Positions 6,854 to 13,774 are shown, counted from the first letter of the stretch. The stretch is DNA of 15,113 bases from CAYLHS01 sp964383535 (GCA_964383535.1 CAYLHS010000052.1:1-15113), one strand, 5' to 3'. Program-made: numbers and translations. Notes: generated from the sequence alone by a model not told the origin.

Positions 6854-7480
6854 ATGCAGGCTTCTCGGCTTCCCCGTTTGCTTCTGAGGCTGACTGATCT
6901 GGCGATGGGGCTCCTGCTCGTCGCTGCCGTGCTGTCGGTGGTGGTCGCGGTCGTTGCAGGGGCCAGCGGGACCGACGCGCAGCTGAAGGTGCCCGTGGAG
7001 TTCAGCCCCGACCAGAGCACCTACGAACTATCGAGTGCGTCCTGGGGCAACGGCGTCATCGAAAGCGCGCGAGGATTGGCGCTCTTCGAGAACCCCGGTC
7101 CCGGTCTGTTCGTCGGTTCGGCGGCTGCAGGCATCGTCATCTTCATGGTGCCGGCGTTCATGGTCTTGCTGTTCCTGCGGAGGATCTTCGGAACGATGGC
7201 GGCCGGCAAGCCTTTTGTCGATGAGAACATCCGGAGGATTCGGTGGATCGGCTGGCTGATGATCATCTTCGGCTTCCTCAACCAGGCAGTCCGATGGGGT
7301 CTCATCTGGTACGTGCACCACAACGTCGTCGCAACAGGACTCGACCTGTCGCTACAGATCGACCAGAGCTTGGTGCAACCAGACATGACGATGATCTTCC
7401 TTGGTCTCGTCGTGCTTGCGCTCGCGGAGGTCTTTCGGTATGGCGCAGGGCTCCAAGCCGACTCGGATCTGACGGTGTAG
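6854..7480 (+). CDS. DUF2975-family integral membrane protein (208 aa)
   Basis: The ATG at 6854 follows a strong Shine-Dalgarno (AAGGAGGG at 6841-6848); the longer frame from 6797 runs through the promoter and is rejected. Four membrane segments are visible at about residues 16-36, 84-108, 131-153 and 177-194. An extracytoplasmic loop of about 45 residues lies between the first two. The motif GKPFVDENIRRIRWIGW (119-135) before the third helix is characteristic of DUF2975. Such proteins are commonly encoded beside a small YozG-like XRE regulator, as here (9 bases downstream). The function of the family is not established; a sensor or modulator acting with the regulator is an inference. Confidence 0.88.
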   Translation: MQASRLPRLLLRLTDLAMGLLLVAAVLSVVVAVVAGASGTDAQLKVPVEFSPDQSTYELSSASWGNGVIESARGLALFENPGPGLFVGSAAAGIVIFMVPAFMVLLFLRRIFGTMAAGKPFVDENIRRIRWIGWLMIIFGFLNQAVRWGLIWYVHHNVVATGLDLSLQIDQSLVQPDMTMIFLGLVVLALAEVFRYGAGLQADSDLTV

Positions 7481-7489
7481 GGGGCCGCC

Positions 7490-7696
7490 GTGTCGATCGA
7501 AGTGTCACTGGATCGAATGCTCTTGGAGCGCAAGATGACGCTCACCGACCTCGCAGAACGTGTCGGGATCACGTTGGCCAACCTGTCGATTTTGAAGACA
7601 GGCAAGGCACGCGCCGTGCGCTTCTCGACGCTGGAGGCCATCTGTAGGGAACTGGACTGCCAGCCGGGAGATCTCCTGAGCTACCGGGAGGACTGA
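7490..7696 (+). CDS. Small XRE/Cro-type transcriptional regulator, YozG-like (68 aa)
   Basis: The protein is essentially a single helix-turn-helix: LDRMLLERKMTLTDLAERVGITLANLSILKTGKARAVRFSTLEAICRELDCQPGDLLSY. Its length and sequence match the Cro/CI-like YozG type that accompanies DUF2975 membrane proteins. The GTG at 7490 has a G-rich Shine-Dalgarno (GGGGG) overlapping the end of the upstream gene, which suggests coupled translation. It is expected to bind DNA as a dimer. The repeated TATTGWTA half-sites over the operon promoter are the best candidate target, giving an autoregulatory circuit. A hairpin begins at the stop codon. Confidence 0.92.
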   Translation: MSIEVSLDRMLLERKMTLTDLAERVGITLANLSILKTGKARAVRFSTLEAICRELDCQPGDLLSYRED

Positions 7697-7738
7697 GGCG
7701 CTCCCGGCGACCGACAGCGTCGCTGGAGGAGGGCGCCT
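7696..7738 (+). terminator. Branched hairpin at the end of the DUF2975-XRE operon
   Basis: AGGCGC (7696-7701) pairs with GCGCCT (7733-7738). Inside, CTCC pairs with GGAG, and GCGAC (7707-7711) pairs with GTCGC (7719-7723). It overlaps the stop codon and has no T-tract. A GC-rich terminator is the likely role. Confidence 0.45.
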
Positions 7739-7795
7739 GGGTCTCCTCGACAGACGTAGTCGCGTCCTCGCTGAATAGCTGTATGGCTGTTGGCT
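7722..7795 (+). repeat. Dispersed repeat copy (shares sequence with 14831-14912)
   Basis: This stretch reads GCTGGAGGAGGGCGCC, then CAGACGTAGTCGCGTCCTCG, CTGAATAGCTG and GTTGGCTG. The region at 14831-14912 reads GCTGGGGGAGGGGGCC, then CAGATCTTGTCGCGTCTTCG, CTGAGTGGCTGAATAGC and GTTGGCTG, in the same order and on the same strand. Both copies are non-coding and flank gene ends. Confidence 0.55.
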
Positions 7796-7805
7796 GATTT
7801 GGGAC

Positions 7806-7836
7806 TTGACTCTCGAGTAGCTCGAGACTGCATACT
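7806..7836 (+). promoter_or_regulatory. MerR-type promoter: TTGACT, 19-bp spacer with dyad, CATACT
   Basis: The -35 TTGACT (7806-7811) and -10 CATACT (7831-7836) are 19 bases apart, the overlong spacer characteristic of MerR-activated promoters. Within it is the palindrome TCTCGAG-TAG-CTCGAGA (7811-7827). Six bases separate the -10 from the ATG at 7843, so the transcript is probably leaderless. The downstream gene encodes a MerR protein, which suggests autoregulation. Confidence 0.75.
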
Positions 7837-7842
7837 TGGAGC

Positions 7843-8658
7843 ATGTACCGAATCGGTGAGTTCTCGAAGGTGTGCCGGGTACCCGTTTCGGCACTTCGTT
7901 ACTACAGCGACCTGGGGCTCCTGCCCCCGGCCGCCATCGACCCTGCTACCAGCTACCGCTACTACGAGGCGTCACAGCTTCCCCGACTGAACCGCATCCT
8001 GGCGCTCAAGGACCTGGGTCTCTCCCTCGACGAGATCGCTCGGATCCTCGACAACGAGCTGTCGGCCGCCGAACTGCGCGGGATGCTTCGACTGAAGCGC
8101 GCAGAGCTGAGCAGGACACTCACGGAACAGCAGGCGAGGCTCGATCGAGTCGAACGCCGTCTCCGCATGATCGAAAGGGAGGATGCCATGCCCGACTACG
8201 AAGTGGTCCCGAAAGAGATAGAGCCCCAACACGTGCTCTCTCTGCGCGAGATCGTTCACGAGCCAAGTGTCATAGGAGAGATGATCAGTGACGGCTTCTC
8301 GGCGCTGATACCCGCAGGCGTCATGCCTCACGGTCCGTGTCTCGCGCTGTATCACGATCCCGAGTTCACGCCGGAGAGCATCGACGTTGAGGTCGCGTTC
8401 CCGGTAGGTCCCGGTGTCACCGGCGGGCCGACGACGCCGGCCGGGCGCGATTTCACCGAGCGGACGATTCCCGGAGAGTCGATGGCTGTCACCGTGCACC
8501 ATGGGTCGTACGAAACGATCGATCGCGCGTATGCCGCAATGGGCACCTGGATCGAGGCCAACTCCAGGACGATGACAGGCCCTCCGCAGGAGGTGTACCT
8601 GACAGCACCGGACGACCCATCCGGTCCGGTGACCGAGATTCGATTCCCGGTCGAGTGA
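7843..8658 (+). CDS. MerR-family regulator with GyrI-like effector-binding domain (BmrR/TipA-type)
   Basis: Residues 1-68 are a MerR winged helix: YRIGEFSKVCRVPVSALRYY, then DLGLLPP and YRYYEASQLPRLNRILALKDLGLSLDEI. A dimerising coiled coil follows (about 75-113). Residues about 118-271 form a GyrI/BmrR-like small-molecule-binding domain (Y.V..KEIEPQHVLSLRE, GPCLALYHDPEF, a HHGSYETIDRAYAAM motif, and EVYLTAP.D..GPVTEIRFPV). The protein should twist its own 19-bp-spaced promoter on binding a hydrophobic or cationic ligand. The ATG at 7843 is supported by the -10 spacing. The next gene, a stand-alone GyrI-like protein, overlaps or abuts the stop codon and is probably co-transcribed. The ligand is not deducible. 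Confidence 0.93.
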   Translation: MYRIGEFSKVCRVPVSALRYYSDLGLLPPAAIDPATSYRYYEASQLPRLNRILALKDLGLSLDEIARILDNELSAAELRGMLRLKRAELSRTLTEQQARLDRVERRLRMIEREDAMPDYEVVPKEIEPQHVLSLREIVHEPSVIGEMISDGFSALIPAGVMPHGPCLALYHDPEFTPESIDVEVAFPVGPGVTGGPTTPAGRDFTERTIPGESMAVTVHHGSYETIDRAYAAMGTWIEANSRTMTGPPQEVYLTAPDDPSGPVTEIRFPVE

Positions 8659-8660
8659 CG

Positions 8661-9266
8661 ATGGCCAACATCGATCTCACAAAGGTCTACAAGGACGCCT
8701 ACTCGGCGAAGAAGGAGCCCGGACCGGTCGAGATCGCGTCGCGGCCGTTTCTCATGATCGACGGGCACGGCGACCCGAACACTGCTCCCGAGTACGCGAG
8801 CGCCATTGAGGCCCTCTACCCGGTCGCTTACGCGATCAGGGCACAGATCAAGAAGCAGACGGGCGACGCCTACAAGGTCATGCCGCTCGAGGGGCTCTGG
8901 TGGGCGAACGACATGACCCGGTTCTCTGTCGAACGAAAGGGCGATTGGAACTGGACCATGATGATTCCCCTTCCTGACCTCGTGACGGCGGAAGAGGCCG
9001 GGGACGTCATCGTCGCCACCACCCGGAAGAAGCGCCTGATCGCAGGTGGGCGGGTTCGATTCGAAGTGTTCGACGAGGGCACGTGCGCGCAGGTCATGCA
9101 CGTGGGGCCGTACTCGGCCGAAGCGCCAACCATCGAAGCACTGCATCGATTCATCGGCGACACGGGCATGTCCCGACGTGGTGTACACCACGAGATCTAC
9201 CTCGGGGATCCGCGCACGACCGATCCCGCCAGACTCAGGACGATCATCCGACAACCGGTTGCGTAG
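8661..9266 (+). CDS. Stand-alone GyrI-like small-molecule-binding protein (201 aa)
   Basis: The sequence resembles the GyrI-like (SBP_bac/AraC effector-binding) family of about 200 residues that occurs without a DNA-binding domain. It has FLMIDGHGDPNTAPEYASAIEALYPVAYAI near the N-terminus, then MPLEGLWWA, WNWTMMIPLPDLVT and a C-terminal VMHVGPYSAEAPTIEALHRFI. It ends in HHEIYLGDPRTTDPARLRTIIRQPV. These proteins are thought to bind or hydrolyse small, often cationic compounds. I choose the ATG at 8661, two bases after the MerR stop; a GTG at 8655 would overlap that stop. No separate promoter is seen, so it is likely translated in coupling with the MerR gene and induced by it. The exact ligand or activity is unknown. 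Confidence 0.88.
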   Translation: MANIDLTKVYKDAYSAKKEPGPVEIASRPFLMIDGHGDPNTAPEYASAIEALYPVAYAIRAQIKKQTGDAYKVMPLEGLWWANDMTRFSVERKGDWNWTMMIPLPDLVTAEEAGDVIVATTRKKRLIAGGRVRFEVFDEGTCAQVMHVGPYSAEAPTIEALHRFIGDTGMSRRGVHHEIYLGDPRTTDPARLRTIIRQPVA

Positions 9267-9488
9267 CGAGCTTTGCTCGTAGTGAACGGCTGACAGTCCA
9301 ACAGCTCTCAGCAGGAATGTGACCTCGATCAGCATGAGACCGCGGGGTGACGCTCTTCTTCCCCGTGCACTTGGTGATGTGGAGGGTGATCGAGGCCGAA
9401 GCCAAGACCGGGGTTCCCACCAACTGAGTCTCCAGAAAGCGGCCCGCAGAACTCGCCATGTTTGGCACCACGGAGGTGCACGCAGCGA

Positions 9489-9494
9489 TATGAT
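9489..9494 (+). promoter_or_regulatory. Possible -10 (TATGAT) for the Lys-rich small ORF
   Basis: TATGAT lies about 60 bases before the candidate ATG at 9556. TTGGCA at 9462-9467 is 21 bases upstream, too far for a standard -35. The signal is therefore weak and rests mainly on the hexamer. Confidence 0.25.
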
Positions 9495-9555
9495 GCCGCG
9501 CGTCCGGAGTCTTCGGACCTCGTCACCCAGTACCGGCTCGTCCGGGAGTGTCCCA

Positions 9556-9639
9556 ATGGAGGGATGCGTGCCAGCCAAGAAGAAGCCTGTTCGAAAACCG
9601 CAGGTTCCCAAGAAGCCCGCCAAGTCGGGCAAGAAGTAG
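9556..9639 (+). CDS. Lys/Pro-rich microprotein (23-27 aa)
   Basis: Two starts are plausible. ATG at 9556 has GGGAG at 9544-9548 (27 aa); GTG at 9568 has GGAGGG at 9558-9563 (23 aa). Both end at 9639. The shared part is MPAKKKPVRKPQVPKKPAKSGKK: nine Lys, one Arg, five Pro and no acidic residue. It resembles the basic tails of histone H1-like or ribosome- and nucleic-acid-binding proteins, but has no folded domain. It stands alone, and a perfect 9-bp GAAA-loop hairpin begins 8 bases after the stop, which supports a discrete transcript. A chance ORF remains possible at this size. Binding to nucleic acid would be an inference from charge only. Confidence 0.45.
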   Translation: MEGCVPAKKKPVRKPQVPKKPAKSGKK

Positions 9640-9647
9640 GAGCGATC

Positions 9648-9669
9648 CGGGCACCCGAAAGGGTGCCCG
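9648..9669 (+). terminator. Perfect 9-bp hairpin with GAAA tetraloop
   Basis: CGGGCACCC (9648-9656), loop GAAA, GGGTGCCCG (9661-9669). The GNRA loop and the position just after the small ORF's stop suggest a transcript 3' end. No T-run follows, which is common in high-GC actinobacteria. Confidence 0.7.
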
Positions 9670-9748
9670 ACATGATTGCGTCGTCCTCCGATCAGACGCC
9701 GCGCAGCCCCTGGTGTTCAGACGCGCTGGTGAGTCGCCGACTCTCCGC

Positions 9749-9754
9749 TAAGGT
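9749..9754 (+). promoter_or_regulatory. Possible -10 (TAAGGT) of the RNA helicase gene
   Basis: TAAGGT fits TANNNT and would start transcription near 9761, leaving a leader of about 63 bases before the GTG at 9824. The -35 region (CTGGTG) is weak. Confidence 0.3.
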
Positions 9755-9823
9755 GGCTGGGACCGGATAGCTCCGGTGGCTCTCCATCACGGATGAGCCT
9801 CTTCGAATCTCCTTGGGAGCACC

Positions 9824-11068
9824 GTGGCTCTTGCCGCACATCCACATACGTCCACCTTCTCCGATCTCGGCGTCGCCGACGACTTCGTCTCCATCCTCAA
9901 CGAACAGGGCATCACTGCCCCGTTCCCCATTCAGAATCTCGCTCTGCGGGACGGATTCGCGGGTAGAGACATCTGCGGACAGGCCAAGACGGGGTCGGGA
10001 AAGACCCTCGCCTTCGGACTGCCTCTCATCGAGCGTCTCCACTCAGCCCGACCGAAGCAACCTGTGGCGCTGGTGCTCGTACCGACACGGGAACTCTGTG
10101 TTCAAGTCGCCGACACGCTTCGACCGTTCGCCGAACGGCGAGACTGTACGGTCACCGCCGTGTACGGGGGTGCACCGATGAGCCGCCAGATCAACGCGCT
10201 GGCCAAAGGCACGGAAGTCGTTGTTGCCACACCTGGGCGACTCATCGATCTGGCCGAACGGCGGACCGTGTCGCTACGGGCGATCGAGACCGTCGTGATC
10301 GACGAAGCCGACGAAATGGCCGACCTCGGCTTCCTTCCGCAGGTCCATCACCTGCTTCGCCAGCTCGAAGTGGACCACCACACGATGTTGTTCTCGGCCA
10401 CACTCGACGGACGGGTCTCTCAACTCGTCGACTTGTACATGAACGACGTCGTCACTCACAGGGTCGAATCGGAGACGAGGACCGTCGACACGTCCCGCCA
10501 TCGGTTTCTCCAGGTCCACCACATGGACAAGGCGAAGGTCGCTGCGCGCATCGCCCGTTCCGCCGATCGCGTGCTCGTGTTCGTCGCCACAAAACGTGCG
10601 TGTGACCGGACGGCCAAGGACCTGGTCGCGCTCGGCATCCGAGCACTACCCATCCACGGCGACCTGCCCCAGCACAAACGAGAACACGCCCTCGGTCGCT
10701 TTACCGATGGAAGCGCTCCGGTGCTGGTCGCCACGAACGTCGCGGCGAGAGGACTCGACGTCGATGGTGTCGATGTGGTGATCCACTACGACCCGCCGGA
10801 GAACTCGAGAACGTACCTTCACAGGTCTGGCCGCACCGCCAGAGCCGGGGAAGCAGGCCTCGTCATCACGTTCGTCGAATGGGACCAGGTCAAAGCGGTG
10901 CGCAGCATCCAGAATGAGTCCCGCCTTCTCGAGCCGATCGTGAAGATGTTCTCAAACGATGACCGCCTCGACGATCTGACGTCGTGGGAACCGCCCGCGG
11001 AACTCGCTCCGAGCCCGCCGAAACGCATCGTTCGCCGTTCTTCGCGCCGGCGCCGCAGCCTCCTGTAG
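9824..11068 (+). CDS. DEAD-box ATP-dependent RNA helicase (414 aa)
   Basis: All helicase motifs are present in order: Q-motif FSDLGV...GITAPFPIQ (Gln37), motif I AKTGSGKT (54-61), Ia PTREL, Ib TPGR, II DEAD (160-163), III SAT (191-193), and IV VLVFVATKRACD. Motif V is ATNVAARGLDV and motif VI is HRSGRTAR. The protein is RhlE/CshA-like in length, with a short basic tail (PKRIVRRSSRRRRSLL) likely to hold RNA. It should unwind RNA in ribosome assembly or mRNA turnover, in the cytoplasm. The GTG at 9824 has GGGAG five bases upstream; the frame has no better ATG. It is separated from the nitroreductase by 83 bases. The family is certain; the specific RNA role is not. Confidence 0.96.
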   Translation: MALAAHPHTSTFSDLGVADDFVSILNEQGITAPFPIQNLALRDGFAGRDICGQAKTGSGKTLAFGLPLIERLHSARPKQPVALVLVPTRELCVQVADTLRPFAERRDCTVTAVYGGAPMSRQINALAKGTEVVVATPGRLIDLAERRTVSLRAIETVVIDEADEMADLGFLPQVHHLLRQLEVDHHTMLFSATLDGRVSQLVDLYMNDVVTHRVESETRTVDTSRHRFLQVHHMDKAKVAARIARSADRVLVFVATKRACDRTAKDLVALGIRALPIHGDLPQHKREHALGRFTDGSAPVLVATNVAARGLDVDGVDVVIHYDPPENSRTYLHRSGRTARAGEAGLVITFVEWDQVKAVRSIQNESRLLEPIVKMFSNDDRLDDLTSWEPPAELAPSPPKRIVRRSSRRRRSLL

Positions 11069-11119
11069 GGAACCCTGCTCCGGGCAGTATCGGACTACCG
11101 CCTGATGTCCTCCGTGCGA

Positions 11120-11125
11120 TAGGTT
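11120..11125 (+). promoter_or_regulatory. Possible -10 (TAGGTT) for the nitroreductase gene
   Basis: TAGGTT lies 26 bases before the ATG at 11152. The same hexamer precedes the TMEM175-like gene on the other strand (13775-13780). A G-rich Shine-Dalgarno (AGGGGG) lies between this site and the start. Confidence 0.4.
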
Positions 11126-11151
11126 GGAGGAACCAGACAGGGGGTTGGCCC

Positions 11152-11892
11152 ATGGACACTGACCTGTTCGAGGTGATACGCACGTGTCGTGCGATGCGCC
11201 GTTTCGAAGATCGCGAGGTTCCCGACCGAATCGTCAACGAGCTGATCGATCTGGCGATCCGCGCCCCAAGTGGCAGCAACGTGCAGAACTGGTCGTTCAT
11301 CGTCGTTCGCGATCGGGCGGTCAAGGAAGCCCTGGCCGGCGAAATCGCGAAGGGAACACGCTGGATGTCCATCGTCGAGGAGGGCAGGCTTGCTGCCGCA
11401 GTGGAGGCAGGGCTGGTCCCGCCCGATGAAGAGGCCAAGAACCGTCGTTCCCTCACCGCATTCAACGCCCTCGCCGAACACTTCGCCGACGTCCCTGTCG
11501 TGATCTGCGTCTGTGTCGGCGGCGACCCCACACCCACGGCGGCGCGAACCTCGAAGTCGATCCGAGGCCTCATAGCCGAGTACGGGTTGTCTGGTGCGAT
11601 CCGGTTCGCGCTTGCAGGCAGGAGCATGGTGGCTCGGGGACGTTGGGCGTCCGTCTATCCGGCTGTCCAGAACCTGCTCCTTGCCGCCCGCGGGATGGGA
11701 CTTGGCGCCGTGCTCACGACGCCTCAGCTTCTTGGTCCGCCGGGGCGTTTCGAGAAGATTCTTGGACTTCTAAACGGCGTTGACCTGGCAGCGGTCGTCC
11801 CGATCGGATACCCGAAGGGGAAGTTCGGGCCGGTTCGCAGGATGCCCCCGAGGGTGTTCAAAGACAGGTACGGTCAGACCCGGTCCACGTAG
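11152..11892 (+). CDS. Nitroreductase-family FMN oxidoreductase (246 aa)
   Basis: The N-terminus DLFEVIRTCRAMRRFEDREVPD and APSGSNVQNWSFIVVRD carry the FMN-phosphate-binding pattern of nitroreductases. VYPAVQNLLLAARGMGLGAVLTT is the family's central helix region, and VVPIGYPKGKFGPVRR is the C-terminal FMN motif. The enzyme probably transfers electrons from NAD(P)H to nitro compounds, quinones or a similar acceptor, in the cytoplasm. The ATG at 11152 is preceded by AGGGGG with 8 bases of spacing. The same frame extends upstream to 10984 inside the helicase gene, but that part is not conserved-looking. A 60-residue insertion (about 75-135) is longer than in minimal nitroreductases. The substrate is unknown. 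Confidence 0.92.
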   Translation: MDTDLFEVIRTCRAMRRFEDREVPDRIVNELIDLAIRAPSGSNVQNWSFIVVRDRAVKEALAGEIAKGTRWMSIVEEGRLAAAVEAGLVPPDEEAKNRRSLTAFNALAEHFADVPVVICVCVGGDPTPTAARTSKSIRGLIAEYGLSGAIRFALAGRSMVARGRWASVYPAVQNLLLAARGMGLGAVLTTPQLLGPPGRFEKILGLLNGVDLAAVVPIGYPKGKFGPVRRMPPRVFKDRYGQTRST

Positions 11893-11916
11893 GATTACAC
11901 CCGAAAGGGGTAGACG

Positions 11917-12387
11917 ATGGTAGGTGAGCCGACTCCGCGGCTGGTTGTCGTAATCGAGGCGATCCTGTTCTTCCTTGCAGTCTCAGCGGTCGCTGGAGGG
12001 GTCGGGCTGATCTTCGGCAGCGAGATGTTCCCCTCGGAGTGGCTGCCCGACATCCCTCTCATCAGCAGCTGGCTCGTCCCGGGCCTCGTGCTGGGTATCG
12101 GGTTTGGCATCGGATCGCTCGTGGTCGGGTTTGGGATGGTGCGTCGATGGCGCTGGAGATGGCTTGGGCTCTTGGAGCGGTGGACGGGCGAACACTGGAG
12201 CTGGACCGCGACGTTGGCGATCGGGTTCGCCCACATGGCGTGGATCGGCCTGGAGCTGATCTATCTCCCGAGCTATTCATTGCTCCAAGCGATCTACGGC
12301 GCGGTGGGGATCGCCCTCTTTGCAATGCCATGGCTGCCGGCCGTCCGTCGGTCGCTTCGTGTGACGAGTGCCACACTGGCCCGATGA
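11917..12387 (+). CDS. Small integral membrane protein, unknown family (156 aa)
   Basis: The ATG at 11917 has AAAGGGG at a good distance. Four hydrophobic segments are visible: about residues 9-33 (VVVIEAILFFLAVSAVAGGVGLIF), 51-73, 95-115 and 119-140. A Trp/Arg-rich patch (RRWRWRWLGLLERW) lies between the second and third. The protein lies 24 bases after the nitroreductase stop, so an operon is likely. The end overlaps the start of the next ORF by 20 bases. I do not recognise a family and assign no function. Confidence 0.75.
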   Translation: MVGEPTPRLVVVIEAILFFLAVSAVAGGVGLIFGSEMFPSEWLPDIPLISSWLVPGLVLGIGFGIGSLVVGFGMVRRWRWRWLGLLERWTGEHWSWTATLAIGFAHMAWIGLELIYLPSYSLLQAIYGAVGIALFAMPWLPAVRRSLRVTSATLAR

Positions 12388-12886
12388 TGATCCTTCACTG
12401 GCGGATCTGATCGCGGACTCGATCACCAGCTTCACGGGACGACTGTGGGACGGTCCGGCTCGGGCGAGGCTGGCCGCGTGGCTCCGCGATCCGGACCATC
12501 ACGAAATGGCCCGACGCTGGCTCGACGCCCTTCCGTCGGAGACCGGTCCGGGTCGCATCGATTGGACGATGCGCGAGCTGGGCCGTGTTCTTTCGGGGAG
12601 CGTCGGTCGGGATGCCGACTTCGTTGGCGTTCAGCCTTGGTGTCGCGGCGGGAAACCGGGCCAGGGAGCTGTACGAGTCGGAGGGATACCGGGTTGTTGG
12701 GCGGGAGCGCGATTCGGAGACGATGCTGAGGGCGCTGTGACCGCTCCGGAGACTCGTCTCTTGAGGCGCCGCCTTCGGGATGTGTCAGGCGAGCGACGAG
12801 CCGTGCCACACGACACCGGGTCGCGTGGCACCATTGGGCGGTGGATGATCAGGCCAACAGAGTGGCAGACATCATCACCGAGCTGA
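12368..12886 (+). pseudogene. Paralog 1 of an unknown small protein, 3' end probably replaced
   Basis: From GTG 12368 the frame gives 172 residues. Residues about 7-80 align with the next gene's product: ADSITSFTGRLWDG then ARARLAAWLRD, against ADIITELTGRASDG then ARARLAAWLKD. Nine residues in a row (ARARLAAWL) are identical, followed by RWL and an xxVLSGxV/DALDGIV-like end. After residue about 80 the similarity stops, and the sequence looks like out-of-frame DNA (WCRGGKPGQGAVRVGGIPGC). In the +1 frame the same DNA encodes a GNAT tail. The likely history is a deletion joining the 5' part of this gene to the 3' part of an acetyltransferase gene. The frame also overlaps the next gene by 46 bases. 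A functional C-terminally extended protein cannot be excluded. Confidence 0.5.
12612..12740 (+). pseudogene. C-terminal remnant of a GNAT acetyltransferase
   Basis: In the frame shifted by +1 from the preceding ORF, the DNA from about 12624 reads LAFSLGVAAGNRARELYES, then EGYRVVGRERDSETMLRAL and a TGA at 12738. This is the typical last strand, helix and tail of GNAT enzymes (SLGV..N.RAR.LYE..GYR.VGRE). The acetyl-CoA-binding part and the rest of the gene are missing. It is therefore a fragment with no expected activity, unless expressed as a short peptide from the ATG at 12612. Confidence 0.7.
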
Positions 12887-13131
12887 CTGGGCGAGCCTCG
12901 GACGGCGATGCGCGAGCCAGGCTTGCGGCGTGGCTGAAGGACATGAGGCATCGTGACGTCGTTCTGCGTTGGCTGCGGTATGTGACGGAGAGCGACGTAG
13001 ATCCCGCCCTCGAACTTGCGCTCCGCACACCCATCCAGGACGCACTCGACGGGATCGTGCGAACGGGGCCGATTGCCGGCATGACCAGTGTCGTCAGACG
13101 GCACCGTCGCGACGGCGGGCAAGGAGGATGA
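12841..13131 (+). CDS. Paralog 2 of an unknown small protein (96 aa)
   Basis: The product is mostly helical: MDDQANRVADIITELTGRAS, then DGDARARLAAWLKD, VVLRWLRYVTESDVDPALEL and TPIQDALDGIVRTGP, with a basic Arg-rich tail. I do not recognise the family. Its first 70 residues match the upstream ORF at 12368, so the two are tandem duplicates. The GTG at 12841 is preceded by CACCAT and six bases, the leaderless spacing seen elsewhere in this window; no Shine-Dalgarno is present. It runs to within 45 bases of the convergent TMEM175-like gene. The intact copy is more likely to be functional than paralog 1. Confidence 0.7.
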   Translation: MDDQANRVADIITELTGRASDGDARARLAAWLKDMRHRDVVLRWLRYVTESDVDPALELALRTPIQDALDGIVRTGPIAGMTSVVRRHRRDGGQGG

Positions 13132-13175
13132 GAGGATGAGATGAGGGCGTTCCCGAGTCCCTCGACGGTGAACCG

Positions 13176-13751
13176 CTACCTGTCGAACGCTCGCTCGATT
13201 CTTCTGTCGGGGATCAGCCAGATGAGTGCGACGACGACGTAGCAGGCTTGGGCCACCCAGTGGGTCCAGAACGAGGCGGCGATCCCGACTGCATAGATGA
13301 ACGGAGACGCCTTGCCCTTCCAGTCGGTTCCGATCGCCCGACGGAGCAGTGAGTCGGGTCCCTGAGATGCAATGATCGCCTGCTGGAGGGTGTAGTAGGC
13401 GATGGCGGCCATGAAGAGCAGGACGCCGTAGAGCACCGTCGGGGCGACTTCCTTGTAGTTCCTCCCCATCCAGGCGGTCACGACCGGGGTGAGCGACAAC
13501 CAGAACAGCAGGTGCATGTTGGACCACAGGATTCGACCCGTCACCCGTTCGGCGGTTTGGAGGAGATGGTGGTGGTTGTTCCAGTAGATCGCCAGGAACA
13601 CGAAGCTCAAGACGTAGGCGAGGAAGATGGGAAGGATCGGCTTGACCGCAGAGAAGGTGAAGCCCTCAGGCACCTTCAGCTCGAGCACCATGATCGTGAT
13701 CACGATTGCGATCACCGCGTCGCTGAACGCCTCCAGCCTGTTGGTTCCCAC
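13176..13751 (-). CDS. TMEM175-family (DUF1211) potassium-channel-like membrane protein (191 aa)
   Basis: The N-terminus NRLEAFSDAVIAIVITIMVLELKVP contains the TMEM175 signature R...FSD, whose first helix lines the pore. Further hydrophobic helices follow at about residues 37-58 (ILPIFLAYVLSFVFLAIYW), 78-95, 103-125, 148-163 and 167-183, giving six in all, as in a single bacterial repeat. Bacterial relatives form tetrameric K+-permeable channels; that role is inferred from the family. The GTG start at 13751 has AGGAG five bases away, and TAGGTT (13780-13775) is a plausible -10. It is convergent with the unknown paralog pair and lies downstream of the DsbA genes on the same strand. Confidence 0.9.
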   Translation of the reverse strand: MGTNRLEAFSDAVIAIVITIMVLELKVPEGFTFSAVKPILPIFLAYVLSFVFLAIYWNNHHHLLQTAERVTGRILWSNMHLLFWLSLTPVVTAWMGRNYKEVAPTVLYGVLLFMAAIAYYTLQQAIIASQGPDSLLRRAIGTDWKGKASPFIYAVGIAASFWTHWVAQACYVVVALIWLIPDRRIERAFDR

Positions 13752-13774
13752 AGGTCTCCTCTCCTCGTTGCGAC

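Noticed and set aside
9319..9555. Upstream extension of the Lys-rich small ORF to 9319
   Set aside because: The extra 79 residues are unlike a protein and have no ribosome site; only the final 23-27 codons have start signals.
8352..9632. 426-residue minus-strand frame across the GyrI-like gene and the following gap
   Set aside because: Composition is that of an antisense shadow over the real gene, and the part in the gap has no recognisable domain.
10984..11151. Longer nitroreductase start inside the helicase gene
   Set aside because: It would overlap the helicase by 85 bases; the conserved family N-terminus begins at the ATG at 11152, which has a ribosome site.
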